The notes beneath the pieces are model-generated. The model saw only the letters and a list, made by a program, of their open reading frames with translations, was not told where the DNA came from and did no database searches. The position numbers and the translations under genes were made by a program. Shown in pieces: positions 1 through 9,292 of a stretch of 64,000 nucleotides of DNA. Position 1 is the first letter of the stretch. Every line of letters begins with the position of its first letter. Source of the DNA: Allofrancisella frigidaquae (GTDB taxonomy: Bacteria > Pseudomonadota > Gammaproteobacteria > Francisellales > Francisellaceae); the NCBI RefSeq assembly GCF_012222825.1, contig NZ_CP038017.1:620001-684000 (forward strand), given 5' to 3'.

Positions 1-1
1 T

Positions 2-931
2 GAATTACCCCAGAATTCTACATGTATAGATTTTGCTTATTATATTCACACGGATGTAGGTAATAAATGTGTAGCTGCGAGAGTTAATAGAAAAGTAGTA
101 TCTCTTAATTACCGTCTAAAACAAGGAGATAACATAGAAATTGTAACTTCAGCAGTAGCTGACCCTAATCCCGCTTGGTTGGATTTTGTTGAAACTGGTA
201 GAGCTAAATCAGCAATTAAAGATTTTCTAAAACAGCAATATAAGAATGTTAATTACATTACAGGTAAGGAGTTTGTTGAGAGCAAATTACAAGAACATAA
301 TATTGACATTAAAAGTATTCCTAATGGAATTATTAATGGCGCTTTATTTAATTATGAGGGTATAGAAACTGTAAATAGATTTTACCTGGATACTGGCTTA
401 GGGTTAATAGATCCTACTAATTTTATTGAGTTTATAGCTAAGTATGTAGATGATATTCAACATTCGTATAGTAAATCCTCAGCATCAAAAGTGCAAATCA
501 GATACGGAGATGACCAGCGTATAGCTGAGTGTTGTTTGCCTCTGCCTGGTGATGAAATAAAAGCAATAGTAACACAAGATAATATAGAGGTTCATAGAAG
601 TAGCTGTAATGAATTATATAATATACTTAAAAGGGAGGGCATTAAACAGATACAAGCAGAATGGTCTGTAAATAATGATGATGAGCCTAGTTTTAGAGCT
701 AGGATTGCTGTAACCTTAAAAAATATTCCTGGAGCAGTTGCTAAACTTACCACGACTTTAGCCAGAGAAGGCATAGATATTCGTAGTCTTGACATGATGT
801 CTATTGATAATAAACAAGCTAAGCTTTCAGCTATAGTGGTAGTGCGTAATAGAAGAGAGCTTTATTTATTACTACGTTTAACTAGAAAATTAGATGTGAC
901 AATAAATGTAGAAAGAATACTGAATAAGTAA
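2..931 (+). CDS. spoT: SpoT-type (p)ppGpp synthetase/hydrolase, C-terminal part (5' end outside window)
   Basis: Frame 2 is open from the first bases, so only the last 309 codons of a RelA/SpoT homologue are present. In order they show the end of the TGS domain (DFAYYIHTDVGNKCV, about positions 20-120), the helical region, the conserved Cys pair in RIAECCLPLPGDEI near 530-570, and a C-terminal ACT domain (about 690-930). These domains regulate the missing synthetase/hydrolase half, which makes and degrades the stringent-response alarmone. The stretch from the TGS end into the helical region (DPNPAWLDFVETGRAKSAI) resembles SpoT more than RelA, but the catalytic HD motif that would settle this lies outside. 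The CPA2 antiporter follows 80 bp downstream. Confidence 0.85.
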   Translation, partial: ELPQNSTCIDFAYYIHTDVGNKCVAARVNRKVVSLNYRLKQGDNIEIVTSAVADPNPAWLDFVETGRAKSAIKDFLKQQYKNVNYITGKEFVESKLQEHNIDIKSIPNGIINGALFNYEGIETVNRFYLDTGLGLIDPTNFIEFIAKYVDDIQHSYSKSSASKVQIRYGDDQRIAECCLPLPGDEIKAIVTQDNIEVHRSSCNELYNILKREGIKQIQAEWSVNNDDEPSFRARIAVTLKNIPGAVAKLTTTLAREGIDIRSLDMMSIDNKQAKLSAIVVVRNRRELYLLLRLTRKLDVTINVERILNK

Positions 932-1011
932 ATAGTAATTATTTACTCTTAACGTATTAATTTTAATAAATTATAGATTTTCTATTATAAGGATCATAAG
1001 GTTTTTGAATA

Positions 1012-2181
1012 ATGGGGTTAGATATTTTTCCTTTAAAATCTCCAGTTGATATTTTTGGAGTTATACTTTTAATAATTTTTACTTCGAGTCTTTTATCTAG
1101 GTTTTTGAGATTACCTAATATAATTAGTTTAATAATTGCTGGAGTTATAATTGGACCTTATGGTTTTAATATTCTTGACCAAAGTTTAGCAGTAACTATA
1201 TTTGCAAAAACAGGTTTAATATACATTATGTTTTTAGCTGGATTTGAGCTTGATGTTACAGATTTTAGAACTAATAAAAATAAGATTATTGCTTTTGGGT
1301 CGCTTACCTTTTTAATCCCTTTTATTTTGGGTTTTATAGTATTTAGTTACTTTTTTAATTTTAGTTTTCAATCTGCAGTTTTAACAGCGGTTATATTTTC
1401 AACTCACACATTAATAGCGTATCCTTTAATAACTAATTTCCCGAAGAAAAATATAATTTCAGTAGTTGTTGGTGGAACGGTGATTACAGATACTATAGTA
1501 CTTTTTATATTAGCATTTTTTACTAACATAAAGCATCAATTTATTAATGTTACTATATGGTCAGTGCTTTTTACTTTAGCACTCTATTTTATAACATTCA
1601 TATTAGTAATTTTTATTTTAGTCCCTTTTATTTCTAGAGTTTTTTTAAATAGGTTTTCAAACCAGAAAAGCTTAGTGTATATATTCGTTTTATTAATAGT
1701 TTTTGCTTCAGCGATCTTTGCTGAGAGTATGGGTATGGATATTATTATTGGAGCATTCTTTGCTGGTTTGGTTTTAAGTAATTTCTCAAATAAAATTGAA
1801 ATAGTCAAACAAGACATATATTTTATTGGTAATACGCTTTTTATCCCGGTATTTTTAATAAGTATAGGAATGATGTTTGATTATAAAATTATTTTTAAGA
1901 TGGGGTTGACCTTAACATTTTCTTTTATTGTAGTGGCGATATTTAGTAAATGGTTGGTCGCTAAATTGGTAAAAATTATGTTTAACTTTAAAAACGAAGA
2001 TCAGATTATTATATTCGGTTTAAGCAGCTCTCATGCTGCAGCTGCTCTGGCTGTTGCATTGATAGGTTATAATATTGGCGTCCTTAATATATATATACTT
2101 AATAGTACTATACTTTTGATATTAATAAGCTGTCTGTTATCTTCATTAATTATTTCAAAAATGATGAAAAAATATGGTTAA
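1012..2181 (+). CDS. CPA2-family Na+(K+)/H+ antiporter, membrane domain only
   Basis: A 389-residue, strongly hydrophobic protein with about a dozen predicted membrane segments and no soluble C-terminal domain. The opening LRLPNIISLIIAGVIIGPYG and the later GMDIIIGAFFAGLVLSN are typical of the monovalent cation:proton antiporter-2 (KefB/GerN) family, which exchanges Na+ or K+ for H+ at the inner membrane. The TrkA-N/RCK domain found in full Kef channels is absent, as in GerN/NapA-type members. The start is an ATG preceded by AAGG in a short AT-rich gap. A second CPA2 gene at 56.8 kb is a paralogue. The substrate cation cannot be read from sequence. Confidence 0.8.
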   Translation: MGLDIFPLKSPVDIFGVILLIIFTSSLLSRFLRLPNIISLIIAGVIIGPYGFNILDQSLAVTIFAKTGLIYIMFLAGFELDVTDFRTNKNKIIAFGSLTFLIPFILGFIVFSYFFNFSFQSAVLTAVIFSTHTLIAYPLITNFPKKNIISVVVGGTVITDTIVLFILAFFTNIKHQFINVTIWSVLFTLALYFITFILVIFILVPFISRVFLNRFSNQKSLVYIFVLLIVFASAIFAESMGMDIIIGAFFAGLVLSNFSNKIEIVKQDIYFIGNTLFIPVFLISIGMMFDYKIIFKMGLTLTFSFIVVAIFSKWLVAKLVKIMFNFKNEDQIIIFGLSSSHAAAALAVALIGYNIGVLNIYILNSTILLILISCLLSSLIISKMMKKYG

Positions 2182-2193
2182 GTAGTCAGATAA

Positions 2194-2796
2194 TTAGAGA
2201 TTAGTTCTGGCATTAAAAGCATGTAATAGAGTTTGTTGGTCTAGGTATTCAAGCTCACTACCAAATGGCACCCCAAATCCAATTCTAGAAATTATTATAT
2301 TTTTACCTATAATCTGTGATATGAAATGAGCAGTAGTTTCCCCCTCAACTGTAGGGCTAATTGCTAGTATAATTTCATTTATATTTCTTGATGCTATAAT
2401 CTTTTCTAATAAATCTAGTTTTAACTCTTTAGGTCCTATACCATCTAGGGGAGAAATTCTTCCATTTAAGATAAAATATTTTCCTTTAAAAGTATTAGCA
2501 TCTTCTATGGCAACGAGATCTAGCAAGTTTTCTACTATACATAGTTTAGAGTTATCACGTTTAGAGTCACTACATATTTCACATATTTCATTTTCAGTTA
2601 GAGCTTGACAGTATTTACAGTTAGTAATACTTTGGGTAGCCTCTATAAGAGATTTAGCTATGTCAATAGCTGTTTCAGGCGATTTACTTAATAAATGTAA
2701 AGCCAGTCTTTGTGAGGTTTTTTTACCAATAGTAGGAAGCTTTCTTAAAGACTCAATAACAGCTGTAATTTTTGGAGAGAATATTTTATTGTTCAT
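2194..2796 (-). CDS. recR: Recombination mediator RecR
   Basis: A 200-residue protein matching RecR in length and domain order: an N-terminal helix-hairpin-helix (LRKLPTIGKKTSQRLALHLL), a four-cysteine zinc finger (CKYCQALTENEICEIC, about residues 58-73) and a Toprim domain (NGRISPLDGIGP to EGETTAHFI). RecR works with RecO and RecF to load RecA onto SSB-coated gapped DNA. It is the last gene of a minus-strand run murG-ybaB-recR, 19 bp after ybaB. The ybaB-recR pairing is conserved in many bacteria; the usual upstream partner dnaX is not here. All zinc ligands are present. Confidence 0.95.
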   Translation of the reverse strand: MNNKIFSPKITAVIESLRKLPTIGKKTSQRLALHLLSKSPETAIDIAKSLIEATQSITNCKYCQALTENEICEICSDSKRDNSKLCIVENLLDLVAIEDANTFKGKYFILNGRISPLDGIGPKELKLDLLEKIIASRNINEIILAISPTVEGETTAHFISQIIGKNIIISRIGFGVPFGSELEYLDQQTLLHAFNARTNL

Positions 2797-2815
2797 TTCG
2801 TTTAAAATTTTCTTA

Positions 2816-3145
2816 TTAAAATGGAAATTTCATTCCATCAGGTAGGTTTATTCCAGCATCTTGAGCCATTTTCTGTAGATCGGTAGAAGAATTTACCTCA
2901 ACTTTTTTAACAGCACTATTCACAGCCGCTGCTATTAGATCTTCTAGCATTTCTTTATCTTCGTTCAAAAGACTTTGATCTATATTTACAGATTTAACGT
3001 CATGTTTACCAGTCATAACTACTTTTACTAATCCAGCCCCTGCTTCTCCTGTTACTTCTATGTTTTCACGTTCTTGTTGAGCTTTTTTCATTTGCTCCTG
3101 CATTTTTTGTGCTTGTTGCATTAATTTAGACATATCAAAATTCAT
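2816..3145 (-). CDS. ybaB: YbaB/EbfC nucleoid-associated protein
   Basis: A 109-residue protein beginning [20 protein letters not shown], the amphipathic helix typical of YbaB/EbfC, followed by the conserved [14 protein letters not shown] strand region and a C-terminal LPDGMKFPF. The family forms tweezer-like dimers that bind DNA and affects nucleoid organisation. It lies between murG and recR on the same strand and is probably cotranscribed with recR. An internal ATG at residue 5 is an alternative start, but the longer form matches usual family length. Confidence 0.92.
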   Translation of the reverse strand: MNFDMSKLMQQAQKMQEQMKKAQQERENIEVTGEAGAGLVKVVMTGKHDVKSVNIDQSLLNEDKEMLEDLIAAAVNSAVKKVEVNSSTDLQKMAQDAGINLPDGMKFPF

Positions 3146-3167
3146 TTTTAAATCCTTAAATAGTTAC

Positions 3168-4277
3168 TTAACATAAAACTTCTTTCACACATTCTAATAT
3201 CTGTTCACTAGAGTTCTTTATCAATGCTTTTTTTGCATTATTTGATAAGTTTTTTAACTTACTACGATCTTCAGTTAGGGGTTTAATTATACTTATTAAT
3301 TTTTCTAAATCTATCTGATCTTGTCTAATACAAAAACCAGCATTACTTTTTACAATAATTTGAGCATTAAAAAACTGATGGTCATCAACTGCAGACGGAA
3401 ATGGTATAAATATAGTTGGTAACCCGGCAATAGCACATTCAGATACTGTAAGAGCGCCGGCTCGACAAATCACTAAATCTGCCCATTTATATGCTGCTGC
3501 CATATCAACTATAAATGCAGAAATTTCTTTGATGTTTTCTTGAGGTATATTAGCATAATTAGCATGTGTTTGCTCAAACAAAGAGGCTCCTGTTTGATGC
3601 CACACTTTAATATTTATATTATGCTTTTTAGATTCTAATATTAGTTTAGGTATAATATCATTTATAGCTTTTGCACCTTGACTACCACCTAGTACTAAAA
3701 TCCTTAGTTCTGGATGAGAGAAGTTTTTTTCTAGGTTGTTAAGGTTTAGAATATCTTTTCTTACTGGGTTACCAACGATTTTTGTTCTTGCTAGCTGTTT
3801 AGAATTAAAGTAGTTTTTTATATTATCAATATCAAATGCTAGACATATTTTATCTGCTAATTTTGCTAAAACCCTATTTGTAAGTCCGATTTTAGCATTT
3901 TGCTCATGGATAATTATAGGAACCTTTTTTAGTTTTGCTGCTAAACATACCGGACCAGATACATATCCACCAAACCCTATAACTAAATCTGCTTTTGTGT
4001 CTTTTAAGACTTTGTAAGCTTTTAAGGTGCTAATAGCTAATTTCATAGGGAATAAGAGTTTTTTTACAAAGCCTTTTCTTCTAATTCCAGTAGTTTTAAT
4101 GTATCTAATATCAAATACACCGGCTACTAGCTTTGCTTCCATACTGTTAGGTGTACCAACCCAAGTTATATTAGCTCCATTTTCATTAAGAAGCACCGCA
4201 ACAGCCATAGCAGGGTAAATATGCCCTCCAGTGCCACCAGCAGCAATTATAATATTTTTATTGCTCAAATTATCCAT
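3168..4277 (-). CDS. murG: MurG UDP-GlcNAc:lipid I N-acetylglucosaminyltransferase
   Basis: A 369-residue GT28 enzyme that adds GlcNAc to lipid I to form lipid II on the inner face of the cytoplasmic membrane. It carries the N-terminal [10 protein letters not shown] loop, the second G-loop (GFGGYVSGP), the inter-domain LGGSQGA motif and the UDP-GlcNAc-binding segment [17 protein letters not shown] followed by the DDHQ motif. Length and motifs are complete. It is the first gene of the minus-strand group murG-ybaB-recR and is not in a dcw cluster here. The 108-bp gap upstream is shared with the divergent gcvH-like gene. Confidence 0.95.
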   Translation of the reverse strand: MDNLSNKNIIIAAGGTGGHIYPAMAVAVLLNENGANITWVGTPNSMEAKLVAGVFDIRYIKTTGIRRKGFVKKLLFPMKLAISTLKAYKVLKDTKADLVIGFGGYVSGPVCLAAKLKKVPIIIHEQNAKIGLTNRVLAKLADKICLAFDIDNIKNYFNSKQLARTKIVGNPVRKDILNLNNLEKNFSHPELRILVLGGSQGAKAINDIIPKLILESKKHNINIKVWHQTGASLFEQTHANYANIPQENIKEISAFIVDMAAAYKWADLVICRAGALTVSECAIAGLPTIFIPFPSAVDDHQFFNAQIIVKSNAGFCIRQDQIDLEKLISIIKPLTEDRSKLKNLSNNAKKALIKNSSEQILECVKEVLC

Positions 4278-4385
4278 TTTAAAATATGTGATTAGGTGTT
4301 TGTCAAAATTAATTTTAAAGGATTTTTATGTTATTATCTATCATCAGTTATTAGTTAATGTATATTTCTAATATAGGAGGCTCGC

Positions 4386-4769
4386 ATGTCTAAAATAAAT
4401 AAAAATTGTTTATATACCCAAACAAATGAGTGGGTTCAAGTAAAAGACAACATTGTAAAGGTAGGTATAGATGATTACTCTCAAAATGAATTTGGAGAGA
4501 TAGTTTATGTTGACTTGCCTAAACTTGGTCATGTTTATGATAAAGGTGAGGAAATTTGTGTTATTGAATCTGTTAAGACAGCTTCGGATATCTACTCTCC
4601 ATTATCAGGCAAGGTGTTGAAAATCAATGAAAAACTAGTTGATAATCCTAAATTAATAAATCAGTATTGTTATGATGAGGGATGGATATTTGAGTTAGAA
4701 CTTAGTGATCTTGAAGAAATTAGCCAACTTCTTAAGCCAAGTGAGTATGAAAAATACATTTCAGAATAA
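4386..4769 (+). CDS. GcvH-like lipoyl carrier protein, solitary second copy
   Basis: A 127-residue glycine cleavage H-protein homologue with the lipoyl-lysine motif ESVKTASDIYSP (Lys64) intact. It is preceded by a strong AGGAGG-type ribosome site. H protein carries the aminomethyl group on lipoate between the P, T and L proteins. A second, canonical gcvH of the same length lies 30 kb away inside the gcv gene cluster (34,597-34,980); this one stands alone and is more diverged (for example NEWVQV in place of THEWIKV near the start). It may be a redundant H protein or a dedicated lipoyl-relay carrier as known for GcvH-L proteins elsewhere; the sequence does not decide. Confidence 0.85.
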   Translation: MSKINKNCLYTQTNEWVQVKDNIVKVGIDDYSQNEFGEIVYVDLPKLGHVYDKGEEICVIESVKTASDIYSPLSGKVLKINEKLVDNPKLINQYCYDEGWIFELELSDLEEISQLLKPSEYEKYISE

Positions 4770-4871
4770 AATTTTGGAATTGAGTTGTACATCATGTGTT
4801 AATAGTTGTGTAAGTATTAATTACATGTAAAATGTTAGGTTCTAGACTAAGCTATTATAGATTAGCCTAGA

Positions 4872-5201
4872 TTAGTCGAGCTTTTCTCTTTTTTTGCTTA
4901 GAATATTTTTTGCTTTGTTCCATTTTTTTACGCGAGGTTTTAGGTTTTCTATTTTTTCATTAAAAGCTGTTTCAAGATCAATGTTATATAAATTAGCAAC
5001 TTCTAATAAGCTGACAAACACGTCAGTTATTTCATCTTTAATCTTTGTAAAATCGTTAGTTTCTTCATAAATTTCTTTTTTCATTATTTCATTAGCAAGT
5101 TCACCTATTTCTTCTGTTAGAGCAATAAAACTAGCAAGACGAGGGTGGGTAATATCACTAAAAAGGTTAGAAACGCTTTCTTGGGCTTTTTTAATGGACA
5201 T
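4872..5201 (-). CDS. MazG-like nucleotide pyrophosphohydrolase
   Basis: A 109-residue all-alpha protein with the metal-binding pattern of the MazG/dUTPase superfamily: EEIGELANE (EExxE) followed after about 25 residues by DEITD (ExxD). Such enzymes hydrolyse non-canonical or damaged NTPs to NMP and pyrophosphate. It is a single-domain member, half the length of full MazG, so the substrate is unknown. The tail is basic (KKWNKAKNILSKKREK). It is transcribed divergently from map with a 122-bp gap. Confidence 0.75.
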   Translation of the reverse strand: MSIKKAQESVSNLFSDITHPRLASFIALTEEIGELANEIMKKEIYEETNDFTKIKDEITDVFVSLLEVANLYNIDLETAFNEKIENLKPRVKKWNKAKNILSKKREKLD

Positions 5202-5285
5202 ATTTACTTGTTTACACTTAGTTTTCCGTTATACGTAATTTTATCACCATCTTAGGCGATGCTATATATTTATAAGTCAATAGTT

Positions 5286-5291
5286 TATAAT
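5286..5291 (+). promoter_or_regulatory. Candidate -10 box (TATAAT) ahead of map
   Basis: A perfect TATAAT lies 33 bp before the map ATG in the divergent gap with the mazG-like gene. No good -35 box is seen about 17 bp upstream (CTATAT), so this is only a plausible core promoter in AT-rich DNA. Confidence 0.35.
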
Positions 5292-5323
5292 GTATAACCA
5301 GATTTTTAGAAATTTAATAAGTC

Positions 5324-6094
5324 ATGAGTGAAATAATTATAAAAACGCCTGAAGAAATAGCAAAAATGCGTGTTGCTGGCAAATTAGCAGCTGAAGTTTT
5401 AGAAATGATAACTCCATATGTTAAAGAAGGTGTAACCACAGCAGAACTAGATAAAATCTGTCATGATTATATAGTAAATGAACAGCAAGCTTATCCAGCG
5501 CCTCTTAATTACCATGGTTTTCCAAAGTCTATTTGCACCTCTATAAACCATGTTGTTTGTCATGGTATTCCTTGTGATAAAAAGCTTAAAAAAGGTGATA
5601 TTGTAAATATAGATGTAACTGTAAAAAAAGATGGCTTTCATGGAGATACAAGCAAGATGTTTATAATAGGGGAGGCTTCTGTTATGGCTAAAAAGCTTGT
5701 GGAGGTAACTCACCAATGCTTATGGAAAGGGATTGAGGTTGTTAAGCCAGGCAACCATTTTGGAGATATTGGGGCTGTTATAGAAAGTCATGCTAAAAAA
5801 TTTGGTTACTCTATCGTAGATACTTTTTGTGGTCATGGTATTGGTAAAGAGTTTCATGAGCCACCACATGTAATGCATCATGGTAAGATGGGGACAGGAG
5901 CAAAATTTCAGGAGGGTATGATATTTACTATCGAGCCAATGATCAATATAGGTAAAAGGCCAGTATCTGTATTAAAAGATGGTTGGACGGCGGTGACAAA
6001 AGATAGATCTTTATCTGCTCAATGGGAGCATACTATATTGGTCACCAGAGATGGTTATGAAGTATTAACCTTAAGAAAAGAAGAAAAAGTTTAA
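5324..6094 (+). CDS. map: Methionine aminopeptidase, type I
   Basis: A 256-residue M24A peptidase that removes the initiator methionine from nascent proteins. All five metal ligands are present at Asp97, Asp108, His171, Glu204 and Glu235, along with the active-site His80 (VVCHG). The length is typical of the short type Ia enzymes without an N-terminal extension. The start has no clear Shine-Dalgarno but matches the family N-terminus (IIIKTPEEIAKMRVAGKLAAE). The next gene begins 1 bp after the stop, so the two are probably cotranscribed. Confidence 0.96.
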   Translation: MSEIIIKTPEEIAKMRVAGKLAAEVLEMITPYVKEGVTTAELDKICHDYIVNEQQAYPAPLNYHGFPKSICTSINHVVCHGIPCDKKLKKGDIVNIDVTVKKDGFHGDTSKMFIIGEASVMAKKLVEVTHQCLWKGIEVVKPGNHFGDIGAVIESHAKKFGYSIVDTFCGHGIGKEFHEPPHVMHHGKMGTGAKFQEGMIFTIEPMINIGKRPVSVLKDGWTAVTKDRSLSAQWEHTILVTRDGYEVLTLRKEEKV

Positions 6095-6095
6095 T

Positions 6096-6947
6096 ATGGT
6101 CCAAAAAGTAGCACAGAGTCTAGTAAATCAAAAATGTGACCTTTTAAAATCACAAAATGAAGAGATAACAGTTAATAAGGTTCGCAAACTTATAGGTGGA
6201 GCTGTCTCAATAATTGATTTAGTAGATAAAGTTACTTTATATAAAGAAAATCATCCTAAAGCGTTAGAATTAGCTCAGTTGCAAGAAGATGTAAAAAAAG
6301 AGGAGCCAAAAGATAGTCTGTTGCTCTTGATAGAAGAAACTTTAAAAGAATTCGCCATTGATAAGAAAGATTGTGCTATATCTTTGCGTAATAAGCTTGC
6401 TAAATATATTGACAATGAAGTTGCTACTAAAACTAAAAAAAATAGAGAAAAGCAAGCAGAGCTCTCAAATAAAAATGATAGCTTAGAAATTTCAAATTTA
6501 ACTCTAAATAAGAGATATAATGAGTTGCTAACTAAGTATAATGAGCTAAAAGATCAAACCTATGAATTAAAACAAAACTATAACTCGACAGCTATTAAAT
6601 ACTTAGAGAGAGATAAGTTTGAAAAGACTCTCTTAGCTTGGGAAGACTTTAAAGGATTAAAAGAACAGCTTGTTAGCCTAGGAGAGTATTCAAAAGTAGC
6701 TGTATATGATAAAAGGGGGCATATTGTTATAAAGTTCCCAGCTACTGATTTTCTAACTCAAGAGTGTAGGGCAGGCGTTAGTAGGTATTTAAAAGCAAAA
6801 ACTATTTATGATTATGATATTCAAGCGTGGATATTATCAGAGTTTACTGATATTTTTAAAACACTTGATTTTCTTAGAAGAAACAAGTTTGTGTTTTCAA
6901 AGGAGCTTGAGACTATAGAATACCATAGGAAACAAAGCACTCTTTAG
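6096..6947 (+). CDS. KfrA-like coiled-coil protein with N-terminal DNA-binding-type domain
   Basis: A 283-residue protein. Residues 1-50 resemble the KfrA N-terminal DNA-binding region, with the ITVNKVRKLIGG helix pattern. A lysine/glutamate-rich coiled coil covers about residues 65-165, and a compact C-terminal region runs from about 190 to 270 (YDKRGHIVIKFPATDFL). KfrA proteins are plasmid transcriptional autoregulators, but chromosomal relatives of unknown role are common. It sits directly between map and parC on the same strand and starts 1 bp after the map stop. Family assignment rests on the N-terminal pattern and coiled coil only; the function is not known. Confidence 0.55.
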   Translation: MVQKVAQSLVNQKCDLLKSQNEEITVNKVRKLIGGAVSIIDLVDKVTLYKENHPKALELAQLQEDVKKEEPKDSLLLLIEETLKEFAIDKKDCAISLRNKLAKYIDNEVATKTKKNREKQAELSNKNDSLEISNLTLNKRYNELLTKYNELKDQTYELKQNYNSTAIKYLERDKFEKTLLAWEDFKGLKEQLVSLGEYSKVAVYDKRGHIVIKFPATDFLTQECRAGVSRYLKAKTIYDYDIQAWILSEFTDIFKTLDFLRRNKFVFSKELETIEYHRKQSTL

Positions 6948-7021
6948 AAACAGCTCAAACTAGCATACTCTAGGTAGTTAATATATAATTTACCAAAAGT
7001 CAGTAATTTATAATTTATTAG

Positions 7022-9241
7022 ATGGATTTATTTTCAAGTTTAGAGAACCGGCAATCAGTAGGTGAATTTTCAGAACAAGCCTACTTAACTTACTCAATGT
7101 ATGTGATTTTAGATAGAGCATTACCACATATCTCAGATGGTTTAAAGCCTGTGCAAAGGCGTATCATATATGCAATGAGTGAAATTGGGTTAAGTCACCT
7201 TTCTAAATACAAAAAATCTGCTCGCACAGTGGGTGATGTATTAGGTAAATACCATCCACACGGCGACAGTGCGTGCTATGAAGCTATGGTTTTGATGGCT
7301 CAAGACTTTTCTTATAGGTATCCGTTTATAGATGGTCAAGGAAATTGGGGCTCTATTGATGATCCGAAATCATTTGCTGCAATGCGTTATACAGAATCTC
7401 GGCTTTCAAAGTATGCAGTTCTTCTTTTGGACGAATTAAAGAAAGGAACTGTTGATTGGGTGAAAAATTTTGATGGTACTTTAGATGAGCCAAAACTTTT
7501 ACCAGCTCAAGTGCCAAATATATTATTAAATGGGGCTATGGGTATTGCTGTTGGGATGTCGACATATATCCCGCCACATAATATAACAGAAGTTATAAAT
7601 GCTTGTTTGCATATTTTATCTAATCCAAAAGCTAGCATAGATGATATTTTAGAGATAGTTGAAGCACCAGATTATCCAGCTGGAGCTAATATTATAAGTA
7701 CCAAACAGGAGATATCAGAAGTTTACAAATCTGGTACAGGATCAATTAGGCAGCAAGCGGTGTATGACATTGATAATGATGGTAATGTTATTATCACAAA
7801 ACTACCTCATCAAGTTTCAAGTGCAGCTGTTATGGAGCAAATAGCTAACCAACTAAAACAACAAAAGATAACGTGGATCAAAAACATCCAAGATGAATCT
7901 GATGATAAAGAGCCTGTGAAAATAGTTTTATATTCGAATACAACAAAAAAGAACATTAAAAGGTTAATGGGGCATCTGTTAGCAACAACAGATCTTGAAA
8001 AAAGTTTTCGTGTGAATATGAATATGATAGGACTTGATAATCGTCCAAGAGTTAAAAATTTACTTGAAATCTTACAAGAGTGGCTTGAGTACAGAAAGCA
8101 AACTTTAAAAAGAAGGTTAACTACAAGCTTAGATAAAGTATTAGCTCGTTTACATATTTTAGAGGGTTTACTAATAGCGTTTCTAAATATAGATGAAGTA
8201 ATTAATATTATTAGAAATTATGATGATCCAAGTATAGAGTTACAAAATAGATTTGCTCTCTCAGAGATTCAAGCTGAAGCAATACTTAATATCAGATTAC
8301 GTAAATTAGCAAAGATTGAAGAAATAGAGATTAAAAAAGAACAAAAAGAGCTAGATAAAGAGAAAGAGCTTTTAGAGGGTTATTTAAATAGTGAAACTAA
8401 ATTTAAAAACCTTATGAAAAAAGAGTTTGGGCAGATACTAGCTGATTTTGGTGATCAAAGACGCTCAAAAATTATAGAAGCTGAGAAAGCTCAAGCCTTA
8501 GAAGAAAAAGATTTAATCCCTAATGAAAAGGTTACAGTTTTACTCTCTAAAGCAGGTTGGGTAAGGTGTGCTAAGGGTGATAATATAGATCCTACAGGCC
8601 TTAGCTATAAGCCAGAAGATAGCCATTATCTAGCAGCATCAGGACATAGCAACGTAAAAATTATCTTTTTCTCTAAACTAGGTAAATCGTACTCTATGTA
8701 TATAGATAAGTTGCCTTCAGCAAGGGGATATGGTGAGCATATTACAGCTTATATTCCTTTAGATAAAGCAGATGAAATTATAGGTATTGCATTTGTAAAT
8801 ACAGCTTCACATTTTTTATTAGCAAATAGTAGTGGTAAAGGCTTTGTAATACCTGGCGAGGATCTTGTAGCAAATAAAGTCACGGGGAAAAACATTTTTG
8901 ATGCTGATGAGGTGATAAAATTTGTTGCTTTTGACAGTAGTTCAAAAGCTTTAATTATAAGTGCCCAAGGTAGGGCTGTAATTCGAGACTTCTCAACTTT
9001 TGCTGAGCTAAAAAAAGGTAAAGGCAAGTCTATAATTAAGCTTGATAAAAAAGATAAAGTAGAACATGTAGAACTCTTTGATCCAGAAAGCCAAGAAATT
9101 ATTTTAAATGCGGGTAAAAGGTTTATACGTATAGATAATAAAAATATAGACACTTATATTACAGATAAGACATCAGGTGGTGGAGTGCTTTTACCACAAG
9201 GATTTAGAAAAATCACTAAAGTTGAGATTGAGGAAAAATGA
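7022..9241 (+). CDS. parC: DNA topoisomerase IV subunit A
   Basis: A 739-residue type IIA topoisomerase A subunit that, with ParE, decatenates daughter chromosomes. The catalytic tyrosine is Tyr123 in [11 protein letters not shown]. The region where quinolone resistance arises, [19 protein letters not shown] (residues 71-89), has Ser83 and Glu87, equivalent to E. coli Ser80 and Glu84, so it is wild type. ParC rather than GyrA is indicated by [25 protein letters not shown] with ACYEAMV, the short length and the lack of a GyrA box in the C-terminal beta-propeller. parE is not in the window. The IS256 copy begins only 52 bp after its stop. Confidence 0.94.
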   Translation: MDLFSSLENRQSVGEFSEQAYLTYSMYVILDRALPHISDGLKPVQRRIIYAMSEIGLSHLSKYKKSARTVGDVLGKYHPHGDSACYEAMVLMAQDFSYRYPFIDGQGNWGSIDDPKSFAAMRYTESRLSKYAVLLLDELKKGTVDWVKNFDGTLDEPKLLPAQVPNILLNGAMGIAVGMSTYIPPHNITEVINACLHILSNPKASIDDILEIVEAPDYPAGANIISTKQEISEVYKSGTGSIRQQAVYDIDNDGNVIITKLPHQVSSAAVMEQIANQLKQQKITWIKNIQDESDDKEPVKIVLYSNTTKKNIKRLMGHLLATTDLEKSFRVNMNMIGLDNRPRVKNLLEILQEWLEYRKQTLKRRLTTSLDKVLARLHILEGLLIAFLNIDEVINIIRNYDDPSIELQNRFALSEIQAEAILNIRLRKLAKIEEIEIKKEQKELDKEKELLEGYLNSETKFKNLMKKEFGQILADFGDQRRSKIIEAEKAQALEEKDLIPNEKVTVLLSKAGWVRCAKGDNIDPTGLSYKPEDSHYLAASGHSNVKIIFFSKLGKSYSMYIDKLPSARGYGEHITAYIPLDKADEIIGIAFVNTASHFLLANSSGKGFVIPGEDLVANKVTGKNIFDADEVIKFVAFDSSSKALIISAQGRAVIRDFSTFAELKKGKGKSIIKLDKKDKVEHVELFDPESQEIILNAGKRFIRIDNKNIDTYITDKTSGGGVLLPQGFRKITKVEIEEK

Positions 9242-9292
9242 TAAGTAGCTCTAAAAGTATAAGCACACGTCGAAGCAGTTAACATTAAAAAT

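Noticed and set aside
5447..5716. Minus-strand frame inside map
   Set aside because: Shadow of the conserved map gene, with no independent signals.
8749..9153. Long minus-strand frame inside parC (134 codons)
   Set aside because: Antisense shadow of the ParC C-terminal region; serine/leucine-rich composition typical of reversed AT-rich genes.
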